DNA from: an uncultured Thermomicrobiales bacterium
Lineage (GTDB): Bacteria > Chloroflexota > Chloroflexia > Thermomicrobiales > UBA6265
Direction of reading: 5' to 3'
Assembly: GCA_902806345.1 (NCBI GenBank)
Contig: CADCWF010000020.1
Location: 1 to 44,260, forward strand
DNA length: 44,260 nt
Part shown: one piece after another, positions 23,942 through 33,097 of the stretch
Position numbering within the stretch: the first letter of the stretch is position 1
Layout of the letters: the number at the start of each line of letters is the position of its first letter
Made by a program: the position numbers and the translations under genes
Notes under the pieces: generated by a model
Database searches by the model: none
The model's input: the letters and a program-made list of their open reading frames with translations, nothing else
What the model was told of the DNA's origin: nothing

Positions 23942-24118
23942 ATGCTGCCGTACACCGCGATCGACGGGCTCACCAGGATGCAGGCCGTGTACGGGCTCGC
24001 CGCCGCCTCGGCGGCCGGCGGGCCGGGTCGGCGGCGATCGGGCGCCCGGGTCCGGGGCGCCGTGCTGACGCTCGCGTCGTGGGCCGCCGCTGCCGCCGGC
24101 GGGATCTGGTTGGGCTGA
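23942..24118 (+). CDS. Small MLPYTA protein, copy 2 (58 aa)
   Basis: ATG at 23942. The first residues MLPYTAIDGLTRMQAVYGL match the small protein at 20008. The C-terminal half differs: a basic stretch followed by an apolar helix VLTLASWAAAAAGGIWLG, suggesting membrane association. A purine-rich AAAGGGGACCCGAGG precedes the start. No known family. It lies at the end of the small-enzyme run and converges on ffh. Confidence 0.55.
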   Translation: MLPYTAIDGLTRMQAVYGLAAASAAGGPGRRRSGARVRGAVLTLASWAAAAAGGIWLG

Positions 24119-24169
24119 TCGGGCGGCGGGCCGGCGTGGTGCTCGGCGGTGCGGCGGCGGGGGCTCCGG

Positions 24170-25540
<1,371 letters not shown>

Positions 25541-25560
25541 GGCGGGCTCCTGGGTCGTGG

Positions 25561-25586
25561 GGTCTTGGGGTGATCGGGTGATGGGG
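25561..25586 (+). repeat. Left arm of 26-nt inverted repeat flanking the four-helix-bundle gene
   Basis: Pairs with the reverse complement of 26053-26078 at 24 of 26 positions (core TCGGGTGATGGGG). It lies just upstream of ffh. Simple TGATGGGG-type words dominate both arms. Confidence 0.65.
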
Positions 25587-25605
25587 GACGGGGTCGTCGG
25601 GGTTG

Positions 25606-25989
25606 TTATGCGGGTTTGCCACCCGTGCGGGTCGAGGATAATCCATCGCGGAGAGCGACGAGTTGGCGGCTGACGGAGGCGGCGAGATCGAGGAGTTGGC
25701 GGGTCTCGTCCTGGGCGACGTAGCCGAGTCGGGGGATGAGCTCCAGGTACGTTTCGACCTCGGCCAAGGACGCACGGGCGATCGAGACGAAGTGCAGGTA
25801 TTCGGCGAGGCCATGACGGGTGTGGCCCTCGGCGATGTTGGCGCGAACGGAGACGGCGGCTCGTTGGAGTTGACCGGCGAGCCCGTATGTCTCGTGCTTC
25901 GGAAGCCGGCGACTCAACTCGTAGACACCGACGGCCAGGTCCATCGCCGAGTGCTAGACCCGCAGATCTCGGAACCCCCGCACGCTCAC
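25606..25989 (-). pseudogene. Four-helix-bundle (23S rRNA intervening-sequence type) protein with premature amber stop
   Basis: The intact part (from ATG 25944, 112 aa) is a clear four-helix-bundle/IVP protein: MDLAVGVYELSRRLPKHETYGLAGQLQRAAVSVRANIAEG and the C-terminal LLDLAASVSRQLVALRDGL. The family normally begins F-R-D-L-x-V-W. Here the upstream frame from a GTG at 25989 (GAGG upstream) reads SVRGFRDLRV, then TAG at 25954-25956, then HSAMDLAV. The stop sits where the conserved Trp (TGG) is expected. ATG 25944 has no SD, so the gene is probably inactive or poorly translated. The family is mobile-like and of unclear function. Confidence 0.75.
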
Positions 25990-26052
25990 CGTCCGCCCCT
26001 CATCACCTAGCCACCCAACCGCGAAGCGACCTTCACCGTCCGTTCCCCATCA

Positions 26053-26078
26053 CCCCATCACCCGACCACCCCATGACC
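26053..26078 (-). repeat. Right arm of the 26-nt inverted repeat
   Basis: Reverse-complement partner of 25561-25586 with two mismatches. It overlaps a TGATGGGG tandem (on the minus strand) and ends three bases before the ftsY stop codon. Confidence 0.65.
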
Positions 26079-26081
26079 CCG

Positions 26082-27044
26082 TCAGAACCCTTCCCCCTGC
26101 CCGAAGAACAGCGAATCCACGTACGTTTCCGGCCGGAACTCCGCCAGGTCCGTCGCCTTCTCGCCGGTGCCGACGTAGCTGATCGGGGTGCCCAGTTCCT
26201 TGGCGACGGCGAAGGCGATGCCGCCCTTGGCGGTGCCGTCCAGCTTGGCGATCAGGATGTCGGTGATCGCCACCGAGGCCGAGAACTCCTTGGCCTGGAC
26301 CAGGCCGTTCTGGCCGGTCGTGGCGTCGATGACGAGGATCGTCTCCTGGGGCGCGTCCGGCACCGACTTCTGGACGATGCCGCGCAGCTTGCCCAACTCG
26401 GCCATCAGGTTGTGCTTGGTGTGGAGGCGGCCGGCGGTGTCGAGGATCAGGACGTCGGCGTTGCGGGCGTGAGCGGCCCGCATCGCGTCGAAGACGACGG
26501 CGCCGGGGTCGCCGCCCTGGGCGTGGGCGATCACTGGCACCCCCAGCCGCTCGCCCCAGACCGTCAACTGGTCGATCGCGGCGGCGCGGAAGGTATCGCC
26601 GGCCGCGACCATTACCGAGCGGCCGAACCCCTGGTGGTAGGCGGCCAGCTTGGCGATGCTGGTCGTCTTGCCGACGCCGTTGACCCCGACGACCATGATC
26701 ACGAAGGGAACGCCGCGCTGGAGGATCTTCACCGTCCGGTTGCGCATCGACCCTTCGAGGAGCTGGATCATCTCCTCCCGCAGGATCTCGCGGGCGGCCA
26801 GGGGGTCGACGAGGCGGTCGCGCTCGACCCGCCGGCGCAGCTCGGCGACGAGCTTCTGGGAGACGTCCCAGCCGACGTCGGCCTGGATGAGGAGCATCTC
26901 CAGCTCCTCGTAGAGGTCGTCGTCGAGGACGCCGCGGTCGAAGAGGCGGGTGATCTCGAGGAAGACGCCGCGCCGCGTCTTTTCGAGTCCTTGCTCGAGC
27001 TGGGCATCGGGCGCGGACTTGCGGCGGAAGAACTTGAGGATCAT
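26082..27044 (-). CDS. ftsY: Signal recognition particle receptor FtsY
   Basis: SRP receptor GTPase, 320 aa, docking SRP-ribosome complexes at the membrane. Start is the ATG at 27044 with AAGGA six bases upstream; the longer frame to 27143 is rejected. A short basic N terminus MILKFFRRK replaces the long acidic A domain of enterobacterial FtsY, as in many Gram-positive and Chloroflexota forms. The NG domain shows [51 protein letters not shown] and the closing [14 protein letters not shown]. Upstream a TATACT on the minus strand may be its -10 box. Confidence 0.98.
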   Translation of the reverse strand: MILKFFRRKSAPDAQLEQGLEKTRRGVFLEITRLFDRGVLDDDLYEELEMLLIQADVGWDVSQKLVAELRRRVERDRLVDPLAAREILREEMIQLLEGSMRNRTVKILQRGVPFVIMVVGVNGVGKTTSIAKLAAYHQGFGRSVMVAAGDTFRAAAIDQLTVWGERLGVPVIAHAQGGDPGAVVFDAMRAAHARNADVLILDTAGRLHTKHNLMAELGKLRGIVQKSVPDAPQETILVIDATTGQNGLVQAKEFSASVAITDILIAKLDGTAKGGIAFAVAKELGTPISYVGTGEKATDLAEFRPETYVDSLFFGQGEGF

Positions 27045-27444
27045 TGGGTTTCCTTGGTGGTGGCGGGCGGTCGCCGCGCCAGTCGCTCGAGGGAGGGCGG
27101 TAAGGGGAAGGCCGGCGCCGCCGCGGCTCGATCGAAGGGCCACCGCGGCGCGCGGCGGTTCCCAAAGTATAGCCTTCGGTAGCGACCCGGCTTCCGCCGA
27201 CCAGGCCCCGAGGCCGCGTCACCGGCCCGGTCCGTGTCGGCCGCCGCGACGCCCGCCGCATGGGGGAACGATCCCGCCCCGCCGGTGCGTCGCGCACGAT
27301 TCGAGGAAGGGACGGGCGGCGCGTGGCCGGACCTCGGGGGCACAAGCCGACCGCCCGGCACCCAGGCCGGCCATTTCGCCGAGTTGCCGTCGACGAACCG
27401 CTCGGGTTCGTCGTGCCCGCCGGGGGAACCGAGAGGCGAAGGAC
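27045..27444. other. Divergent intergenic region between ftsY and a phosphoesterase gene
   Basis: 400 bp. No CDS or RNA gene was recognised. It contains the probable ftsY -10 box and presumably the promoter of the rightward metallophosphoesterase gene. Confidence 0.45.
27166..27171 (-). promoter_or_regulatory. Possible -10 element of ftsY
   Basis: On the minus strand this reads TATACT in the context GGCTATACTTTGGGA, an unusually AT-rich island for this genome. No good -35 was seen 16-18 bases upstream. It would imply a leader of roughly 115 nt before the ftsY start. Confidence 0.35.
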
Positions 27445-28218
27445 ATGTACGTGATCGGCGACATCCACGGTCAACTCGGCAAGCTGACCCGGCTCCTGCG
27501 GCGCGCCGGGCTCGTCGGCGAGGACGGCCGGTGGGCGGCCGGTGAGGCGCGGCTGCTCTTCGTCGGCGACTTCTTCGACCGGGGCGAGGACGGGATCGGC
27601 GTCGTCGATCACGTCATGCGGCTGCAGGAGGAGGCGGGCGATGCCGGCGGCCGGGTCCACGCGTTGCTCGGGAACCACGAGGCGCTCATCCTCGCCGCCC
27701 ACCGCTTCGGCACTCCTCCCTTCCTCCGGGCCTGGAAGCAGAACGGCGGCCGGGACGCGGACCTGACCCGCCTCCGCGACCGGCACCTGGCCTGGCTGCT
27801 GGCGCTGCCGGCGATGGAGCGCCACGGCGACGGGCTCTACGTCCACGCCGACGCCGAGTTCTACCGGGGCTACGGCGGAACCGCGGCCGAGGTGAACGCC
27901 GGATTCCGGGAGATCCTCGCGGGCGACGACCCGGAGGCGTGGTACCTCCTGCTCGACCGCTTCACGCAGCGGCACGCGTTCGCCGCGTCCGGCAACCCCG
28001 CGCCCGCGGCCCGGTTCCTGGCCCGCTACGGCGGGCGGCAAATCGTCCACGGCCACACCCCGATCCCCCTTGTCACGCGCCGCCCCGCCGAAGCGACGAC
28101 CGCGGCGTACGTCTACGCGGCGGGTCTGTGCGTCAACGTGGACGGCGGCATGTTCCTCGGAGGACCGGGCTTCGTCCACGAGACGGACGACGAGCCCCCG
28201 CCGGCCGCCGCACCCTAG
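27445..28218 (+). CDS. Metallophosphoesterase, serine/threonine phosphatase-like
   Basis: 257-aa calcineurin-like phosphoesterase. All signature blocks are visible: GDIHG (residues 5-9), GDFFDRG (about 40-46), GNHE (about 75-78) and HGHTPIP late in the protein, which supply the di-metal ligands. The order and spacing resemble bacterial PPP-type phosphatases (PrpA/ApaH-like). ATG at 27445 is preceded by GAAGGA. The substrate may be a phosphoprotein or diadenosine polyphosphate. It ends in a Pro/Ala-rich tail and is 116 bp before the MFS gene. Confidence 0.92.
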   Translation: MYVIGDIHGQLGKLTRLLRRAGLVGEDGRWAAGEARLLFVGDFFDRGEDGIGVVDHVMRLQEEAGDAGGRVHALLGNHEALILAAHRFGTPPFLRAWKQNGGRDADLTRLRDRHLAWLLALPAMERHGDGLYVHADAEFYRGYGGTAAEVNAGFREILAGDDPEAWYLLLDRFTQRHAFAASGNPAPAARFLARYGGRQIVHGHTPIPLVTRRPAEATTAAYVYAAGLCVNVDGGMFLGGPGFVHETDDEPPPAAAP

Positions 28219-28334
28219 CGGCCGGCCGAGGCTCGACGGTGCCTCTCCCACGACGAGATCTCCGGGACCGGCACCGCTGCTGCCGGCTCCTCCCGGTCGC
28301 GGCGGGGGGCGGTTGACGCTACCCTGCTGGCCCT

Positions 28335-29522
28335 ATGGGCCAACCCGCGCCGCTCGCCGCCGTCTACCTGCCGACCGCGCTCCTGGCCTTCAGCCAGGGG
28401 CTGCTGCTGGCGACGCTGCCGCTCTACGCCGACGGCTTCGGGGTGGGGTACCAACTGGTCAGCCTGGCGGTCGGGGCGGCGGCCCTGGGCACCCTGCTGA
28501 CGGACGTCCCAGCAGGCGCCCTGCTGGTCCGGATCGGGCTGCGGCCGGCGATGGTCGGCGGGTCCGGGCTGGTCGCCGCCAGCACCCTCGTCCTGGCGCT
28601 GACCGACACCTTCCCGACGGTCATCGTCGCCCGGCTGCTGGCGGGGGTCGGCACCGCCCTCTGGGCGCTCTCCCGCCACGCCTTCCTGACCGAGACGGTG
28701 CCTGTCGGGCAGCGCGGCCAGGCCCTGTCGGTCTTCGGCGGGATCAACCGGATCGGCGTCTTCGCCGGCCCGGCGCTGGGCGGCCTGGTTGCCGGCCGCC
28801 TCGGACTGGACGCCTCGTTCCTCCTCTCGGCGGCGCTGGCCGGGGCGGCCCTGGCGGTTTCCGTCGTCCTGATCGAGGCCGCGCCGCGGACGGCCGCCGC
28901 ACCGCGGGGCGTTCGCTGGGGCTTGGTCGCGGCGGCGGTCAGGTCCAGCGGGCGGGACCTGGGGGCGGCGGCGGTGGCCCAGACCCTGGCCCAGATGATC
29001 CGCGCCGGCCGCTACCTGATCATCCCCCTCTACGGTGCCGACCGGCTGGGACTGGACCCCGGTCGGATCGGACTGGTGATGACCGTCGGCGCCCTCGTCG
29101 ACGTCGCGATGTTCGTCCCGGCCGGCTGGCTGATGGATCGCTTCGGCCGCAAGACCGCCTCGGTGCCGAGCTTCGCCGTGATGGCGGTCGGGGTCGGGTT
29201 GATCCCCCTGGCGCGAGATCTCAACGGCCTGCTGCTCGCCTCGGTCGTGATCGGGCTCGGCAACGGCCTCGGCTCCGGCGCCATGATGACCCTCGGCGCC
29301 GACCTCGCCCCGCCCGGCGCCACCGGCGAGTTCCTCGGCGTCTGGCGCCTGATCGGCGACCTCGGCGCCGTCCTCGGTCCGGTCTCGGTCGGCTGGATCG
29401 CCGCGGCGTTCGGCCTCGTCGGCGGCGCCTGGGCGCTGGCCGCGGTCGGCGTCGCGGCGTCGCTCACCCTGGCGCTGCTGGTGCGGGAGACGCGGGCGGG
29501 GCCACGGGTGGAGGGCGACTAG
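28335..29522 (+). CDS. Major facilitator superfamily transporter
   Basis: 395-aa inner-membrane protein with about twelve hydrophobic segments. The N-terminal half shows ALGTLLTDVPAGALLVRIGLRPAMVGGSGL, the usual loop 2-3 region, and ALSVFGGINRIGVFAGPALGG in helix 5 (motif C-like, drug-exporter type). The second half has PAGWLMDRFGRKTASVPSF, the duplicated loop motif. The substrate cannot be told; an efflux role is likely from the motif-C-like segment. ATG at 28335 has no strong SD. Downstream gene is convergent. Confidence 0.9.
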   Translation: MGQPAPLAAVYLPTALLAFSQGLLLATLPLYADGFGVGYQLVSLAVGAAALGTLLTDVPAGALLVRIGLRPAMVGGSGLVAASTLVLALTDTFPTVIVARLLAGVGTALWALSRHAFLTETVPVGQRGQALSVFGGINRIGVFAGPALGGLVAGRLGLDASFLLSAALAGAALAVSVVLIEAAPRTAAAPRGVRWGLVAAAVRSSGRDLGAAAVAQTLAQMIRAGRYLIIPLYGADRLGLDPGRIGLVMTVGALVDVAMFVPAGWLMDRFGRKTASVPSFAVMAVGVGLIPLARDLNGLLLASVVIGLGNGLGSGAMMTLGADLAPPGATGEFLGVWRLIGDLGAVLGPVSVGWIAAAFGLVGGAWALAAVGVAASLTLALLVRETRAGPRVEGD

Positions 29523-29592
29523 GTCTGTGCTGATAGGGGACAGAGGGCTAGCGGCGAGACGTTAGCTGCTGAAGTGATTTGGGCGGCTGGTC

Positions 29593-29604
29593 AGCCCTCA
29601 CCCC
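29593..29604 (-). repeat. Interspersed element core GGGGTGAGGGCT, copy 2
   Basis: Exact reverse-orientation copy of the 12-nt word found at 16121 and 43254. It lies in the 229-bp gap after the MFS gene, which otherwise shows only a short CCCTCC/GGAGGG hairpin near 29630-29646. Confidence 0.45.
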
Positions 29605-29751
29605 CAGTTTCGTCGCGCTCCACGGGTACCCTCCGCTGGGGAGGGCGATCGTCCCGGTGGGTGGGCAAATAGGTGGCGCTGTTCCTCGTCGTCATGGTGC
29701 CGTTGCCGGCGGACCCGGTTCGACTCCACCGCAAGTACTGGCCTTGGGATG

Positions 29752-30735
29752 CTACGCGCTCGTCCAACGCCGCAGCAACCGCTCCGCATCGTTGGCCAGT
29801 TCGTGCACGATTTCGGCCGCCGGCTGCACCCGGGTCACCCCGCCGACTGACTCGCCGGCCCAGAGCGGCATGGCTTCGATGGCTCCGCTCGCGTGGCGTG
29901 TGGGGACCATCTTCTCGAACCGGTGGACGGGTACCCGGTCGCCGTAAGGGGGCCGGAATCGCTCGCCGACGACCTCGCCCTGGAAGGCGGTGACTGCCTC
30001 GACGGACGAGCGCAGCGCGCGGTGGGGAAGGCCCGGGTGGTCGAGCGCGAACGTGTCGCCGTAGGCGGTGTCCTCGGGCCCGGCGGCGATCAGCGCCGCG
30101 ACGTAGGCGGGGTGCGCCTCCGCCTCCTCCGCGGCGACGAAGCGGGTGCCGACCCGGACGCCGTCCGCCCCGGCGGCCAGCGCCGCCGCCATCGCCCGCC
30201 CCGAGCCGACGCCCCCGGCCGCCAGCACCGGCACGTCGACGGCGGCGAGGACCGCGTCGAGCAGGGCCAACAACCCGACCCGCCCGCGGACGTGGCCGCC
30301 GGCCCCGAACCCCTGGGCGATCACGAAGTCGCAGCCGGCGCCGACCGCGGCGCGGGCCTCCTCGGCCGAGCCGACCTGCCAGCACGCCAGCGCGCCGCCC
30401 GCGTGGGCGATCGCGACCAGCGTGGGGTCGGGGTCGGCGTAGAAGAAGTCGACGACCCGCGCCCGCTCCGCCGCCGCTGCTACGCCCTCCCGGACGATGG
30501 CGGGGTCGGCCACGGACACGAAGAGGTTGGCCCCGATCGGACCAACGGTCTGCCGGCGCGCCTGGTCCAGTTGCGCAGCGACGATCTCCGGCGGGTCACC
30601 GGTCACCGCGACCATCCCGAGCCCCCCTGCCTCGGCGACGGCCGCCGCCAGCCGCGGGGTTGCGCAGCCGCCGATCGGCGCCTGCTGGATCGGGACCGTG
30701 CAACCGACCAGTTCCGTGAAGCGCGTCGTCAGCAT
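29752..30735 (-). CDS. Nitronate monooxygenase / NPD-family flavin enzyme
   Basis: 327-aa TIM-barrel FMN enzyme of the 2-nitropropane dioxygenase-like family. It starts MLTTRFTELVGCTVPIQQAPIGGCATPRLAAAVAEAGGLGMVAVTG, with the typical QAPIGG motif. It contains ARAAVGAGCDFVIAQGFGAGGHVRG (phosphate and flavin loop), VPVLAAGGVGSGRAMAAALAAGADGVRVGTRF, and the EEAEAHPAYVAALIAA segment. Family members oxidise nitronates or reduce enones and quinones. ATG at 30735 has AAAGGAAG seven bases upstream. Convergent with the MFS gene. Confidence 0.93.
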   Translation of the reverse strand: MLTTRFTELVGCTVPIQQAPIGGCATPRLAAAVAEAGGLGMVAVTGDPPEIVAAQLDQARRQTVGPIGANLFVSVADPAIVREGVAAAAERARVVDFFYADPDPTLVAIAHAGGALACWQVGSAEEARAAVGAGCDFVIAQGFGAGGHVRGRVGLLALLDAVLAAVDVPVLAAGGVGSGRAMAAALAAGADGVRVGTRFVAAEEAEAHPAYVAALIAAGPEDTAYGDTFALDHPGLPHRALRSSVEAVTAFQGEVVGERFRPPYGDRVPVHRFEKMVPTRHASGAIEAMPLWAGESVGGVTRVQPAAEIVHELANDAERLLRRWTSA

Positions 30736-31146
30736 CGTCGGCTTCCTTTCGCGCTATACGGACGGATCGCCCGCCACCCGGTCACGGTCCGTTCGACCTC
30801 CAGCCTGGCGGACGACCTCACCGACGTCGGGAGCAGGGGGCCGAGGACCACCCGCAGGCCTCGAAGCTGCCGACCTGCCACGTGCCGTGCTGCTCGGCCA
30901 CCAGCATCACCATCCGTCGGATGACCGCGACGGTGTCGGGGACGATACCAGCAACCGTTTGCAGCCGCTCCACCGGTTTCGTGCTTCATGCGCGACGCCC
31001 GAGCGCTCGGCCCCACCGCAGCAGATCCGGCAGCTGGGCCTCGGACCGGGGCGATCTTGATGACAGCTTCGATCTCACCCGAACCGCCCCGCATCTCTAG
31101 GGGCACCGTTCAAGGCACGTCTGCGCCAAACAAACGCAATCCGGCG
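30736..31146. other. Intergenic region with a possible gene remnant
   Basis: 411 bp between two minus-strand genes. The only suggestive frame is minus 30818-30973 (51 codons from GTG, LQTVAGIVPDTVAVIRRMVMLVAEQHGTWQVGSFEACG). It has GC-rich third positions but no SD, and related-looking sequence upstream in the same frame is interrupted by a TGA. It may be the tail of a decayed gene. No family recognised. Confidence 0.35.
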
Positions 31147-32085
31147 CTACGCCCGCTCCGCTACGCCCTTCACGTCCAGCGCGTCGCGCAGGCCGTCACC
31201 GAAGAGGTTCAGGCTCATCACCGTCAGGACGATGGCGAGGCCGGGGAAGACGCTGATCCACCACGCCTGGCGGACGAAGTCGCGCCCCTCGTTCAGCGCC
31301 AGCCCCCAGGTCGGCGTCGCCGGGTTGACCCCCAGGCCGAGGAAGGTCAGGGTCGACTCCGAGAGGATGCCGAGGCCGACGGCGAAGGTCGCCTGGACGA
31401 TGAGCGGGGCGACCATGTTCGGCAGGATGTGGCGGCCCATGATCCGGCGATCGGTCGCGCCGAGCGCGCGCGCCGCCAGCGTGAAGTCCTGCTCCCGCAG
31501 CCCGAGCGTCTCGGCCCGGACGATCCGGGCGAAGTCGTCCAGGTAGGCGACGGCGATGGCGAGGGTGACGTTGCGGAAGCCGGCGCCGAAGACGGCCACC
31601 AAGCCGACCGCCAGGATGATCACCGGGAACGCCCACAGCAGGTCGATCGCCCGCGAGATCAGGCTGTCCACCCAGCGCCCGTAGTACCCGGCCAGGAGGC
31701 CGAGCAGGCCGCCGACGACCAGGGCCGCGGCGGCGGCGACGATCCCGACGCTGAACGAGACCCGGGTGCCGATGATCATCCGGCTGAACAGGTCGCGGCC
31801 GAACGAGTCGGTCCCCATCGGGTGGGCCAGGCTCGGCGGCTCGAGGATGCCGAAGTCGTCCGCATCGGGGTGGTGCGGCGCGACGGCGGGCCCGATGACG
31901 GCGACGACCGCCAGCAGGGCGATCAGGACCAGCCCGACGAACGCCTTGCGCTCCCGGCGGAGGCGGCGCCAGAACCGGCTGCCGCCGGACGGGGACCCGA
32001 CCGGCAGATCGGCCGGGGGGCCGACGCCGGCCTGGCCGACCGGGGAGACGCCTTCGACCGCGGGTGCCGAAACAACCCTAGCCAT
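31147..32085 (-). CDS. ABC transporter permease, DppC-like (second peptide importer)
   Basis: 312-aa membrane permease. A 50-residue Pro/Gly-rich cytoplasmic N terminus precedes WRRLRRERKAFVGLVLIALLAVVAVIG. Motifs are HPMGTDSFGRDLFSRMIIGTR, the EAA loop DFTLAARALGATDRRIMGRHILPNMVAPLIV, and LTFLGLGVNPATPTWGLAL near the end. It is the last gene of the 31-42 kb minus-strand block and overlaps the DppB-like gene by 8 bp. Unlike the first cluster, no ATPase genes follow. Confidence 0.95.
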   Translation of the reverse strand: MARVVSAPAVEGVSPVGQAGVGPPADLPVGSPSGGSRFWRRLRRERKAFVGLVLIALLAVVAVIGPAVAPHHPDADDFGILEPPSLAHPMGTDSFGRDLFSRMIIGTRVSFSVGIVAAAAALVVGGLLGLLAGYYGRWVDSLISRAIDLLWAFPVIILAVGLVAVFGAGFRNVTLAIAVAYLDDFARIVRAETLGLREQDFTLAARALGATDRRIMGRHILPNMVAPLIVQATFAVGLGILSESTLTFLGLGVNPATPTWGLALNEGRDFVRQAWWISVFPGLAIVLTVMSLNLFGDGLRDALDVKGVAERA

Positions 32086-33025
32086 AGTGGATCCTCGGGT
32101 CGAGGAACGTGTAGACGATGTCGACGACGAGGTTGGCGAGGACGAAGATGACCGCCACCAGGAGGATCACCCCCTGCACCATCGGGTAGTCGCGGTCGAA
32201 GATGGCACCGACGAGGATGCGGCCGATGCCCCGGATCGAGAAGACCGTCTCGACCACGACGGCGCCGCTGAGCAGGAGGGCCAACTGGATGCCGGCGATC
32301 GTGACCACCGGGATCAGGGCGTTCCGCAGCGCGTGGCGGACGATGACGGTGCGCTCGCGGGCGCCCTTGGCGCGGGCGGTCCGCACGTAGTCGCTGCCGA
32401 GGACCTCGAGCAGCCCAGCCCGGACGAAGCGCATCAGGATGGCGGCGTAGCCGGCACCGATGGCCAGGCTGGGCAGGATCAGCCGCCGCAGCCACTCGAC
32501 GAACCCGTCGTCGGTCAACTCGGCGTAGCCGGTTGCCGGCAGCCAGCCGAGCCAGACGGCGAAGACGAGGATCAGGATGATGCCGAACCAGAAGCTCGGC
32601 ATGCTGACCCCGACGAAGGCGACGACGCTGGCCGCGTAGTCGACGATCGTGTTGCGCTTCAGCGCCGCCGCGACGCCGGCCGGGACGGCGATGACGATCG
32701 CGATCAGGAAGGAGAGGGCGGCCAGACTGAGCGTCTTCGGCAGGCCGGTCGCGATCGCCCCGGTCACCGTCTCGCCGGAGGCGATCGAACCGCCGAGGTC
32801 GCCCCGCAGGATGTTGCCGAACCAGCGCACGTACTGGACCTGGAGCGGCTCGTCGAGGCCCAGCTTGCGCCGCAGCGCCTCGGCCGCCTCGGGGGTGTAC
32901 TCCGGGCCGAGCATCTGGATGACCGGGTCGCCGGGGATCAGGCGCAGCAGGAAGAAGACGAGGGTGGCGCACCCCCAGATGATGAAGACGGAATGGATCA
33001 GCCGGCGGAGGACGTACTGGGTCAC
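32078..33025 (-). CDS. ABC transporter permease, DppB-like (second peptide importer)
   Basis: 315-aa permease from a GTG at 33025; GAGGG lies four bases and GGGAGGAG about 12 bases before it. It begins VTQYVLRRLIHSVFIIWGCATLVFFLLRLIPGDP, the DppB N-terminal signature. The EAA loop reads DYVRTARAKGARERTVIVRHALRNALIPVVT, and the C-terminal end DIVYTFLDPRIHYG is family-typical. It overlaps the DppC-like gene and follows the four binding-protein genes by 72 bp, so one channel apparently serves all of them. Confidence 0.95.
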   Translation of the reverse strand: MTQYVLRRLIHSVFIIWGCATLVFFLLRLIPGDPVIQMLGPEYTPEAAEALRRKLGLDEPLQVQYVRWFGNILRGDLGGSIASGETVTGAIATGLPKTLSLAALSFLIAIVIAVPAGVAAALKRNTIVDYAASVVAFVGVSMPSFWFGIILILVFAVWLGWLPATGYAELTDDGFVEWLRRLILPSLAIGAGYAAILMRFVRAGLLEVLGSDYVRTARAKGARERTVIVRHALRNALIPVVTIAGIQLALLLSGAVVVETVFSIRGIGRILVGAIFDRDYPMVQGVILLVAVIFVLANLVVDIVYTFLDPRIHYG

Positions 33026-33097
33026 GGTGCCCTCGCTCCTCCCTGGCGGCGCCCCCGCCTCGGGGACGCCGCGCAACGACGGGTGGTCGACCGGCGG

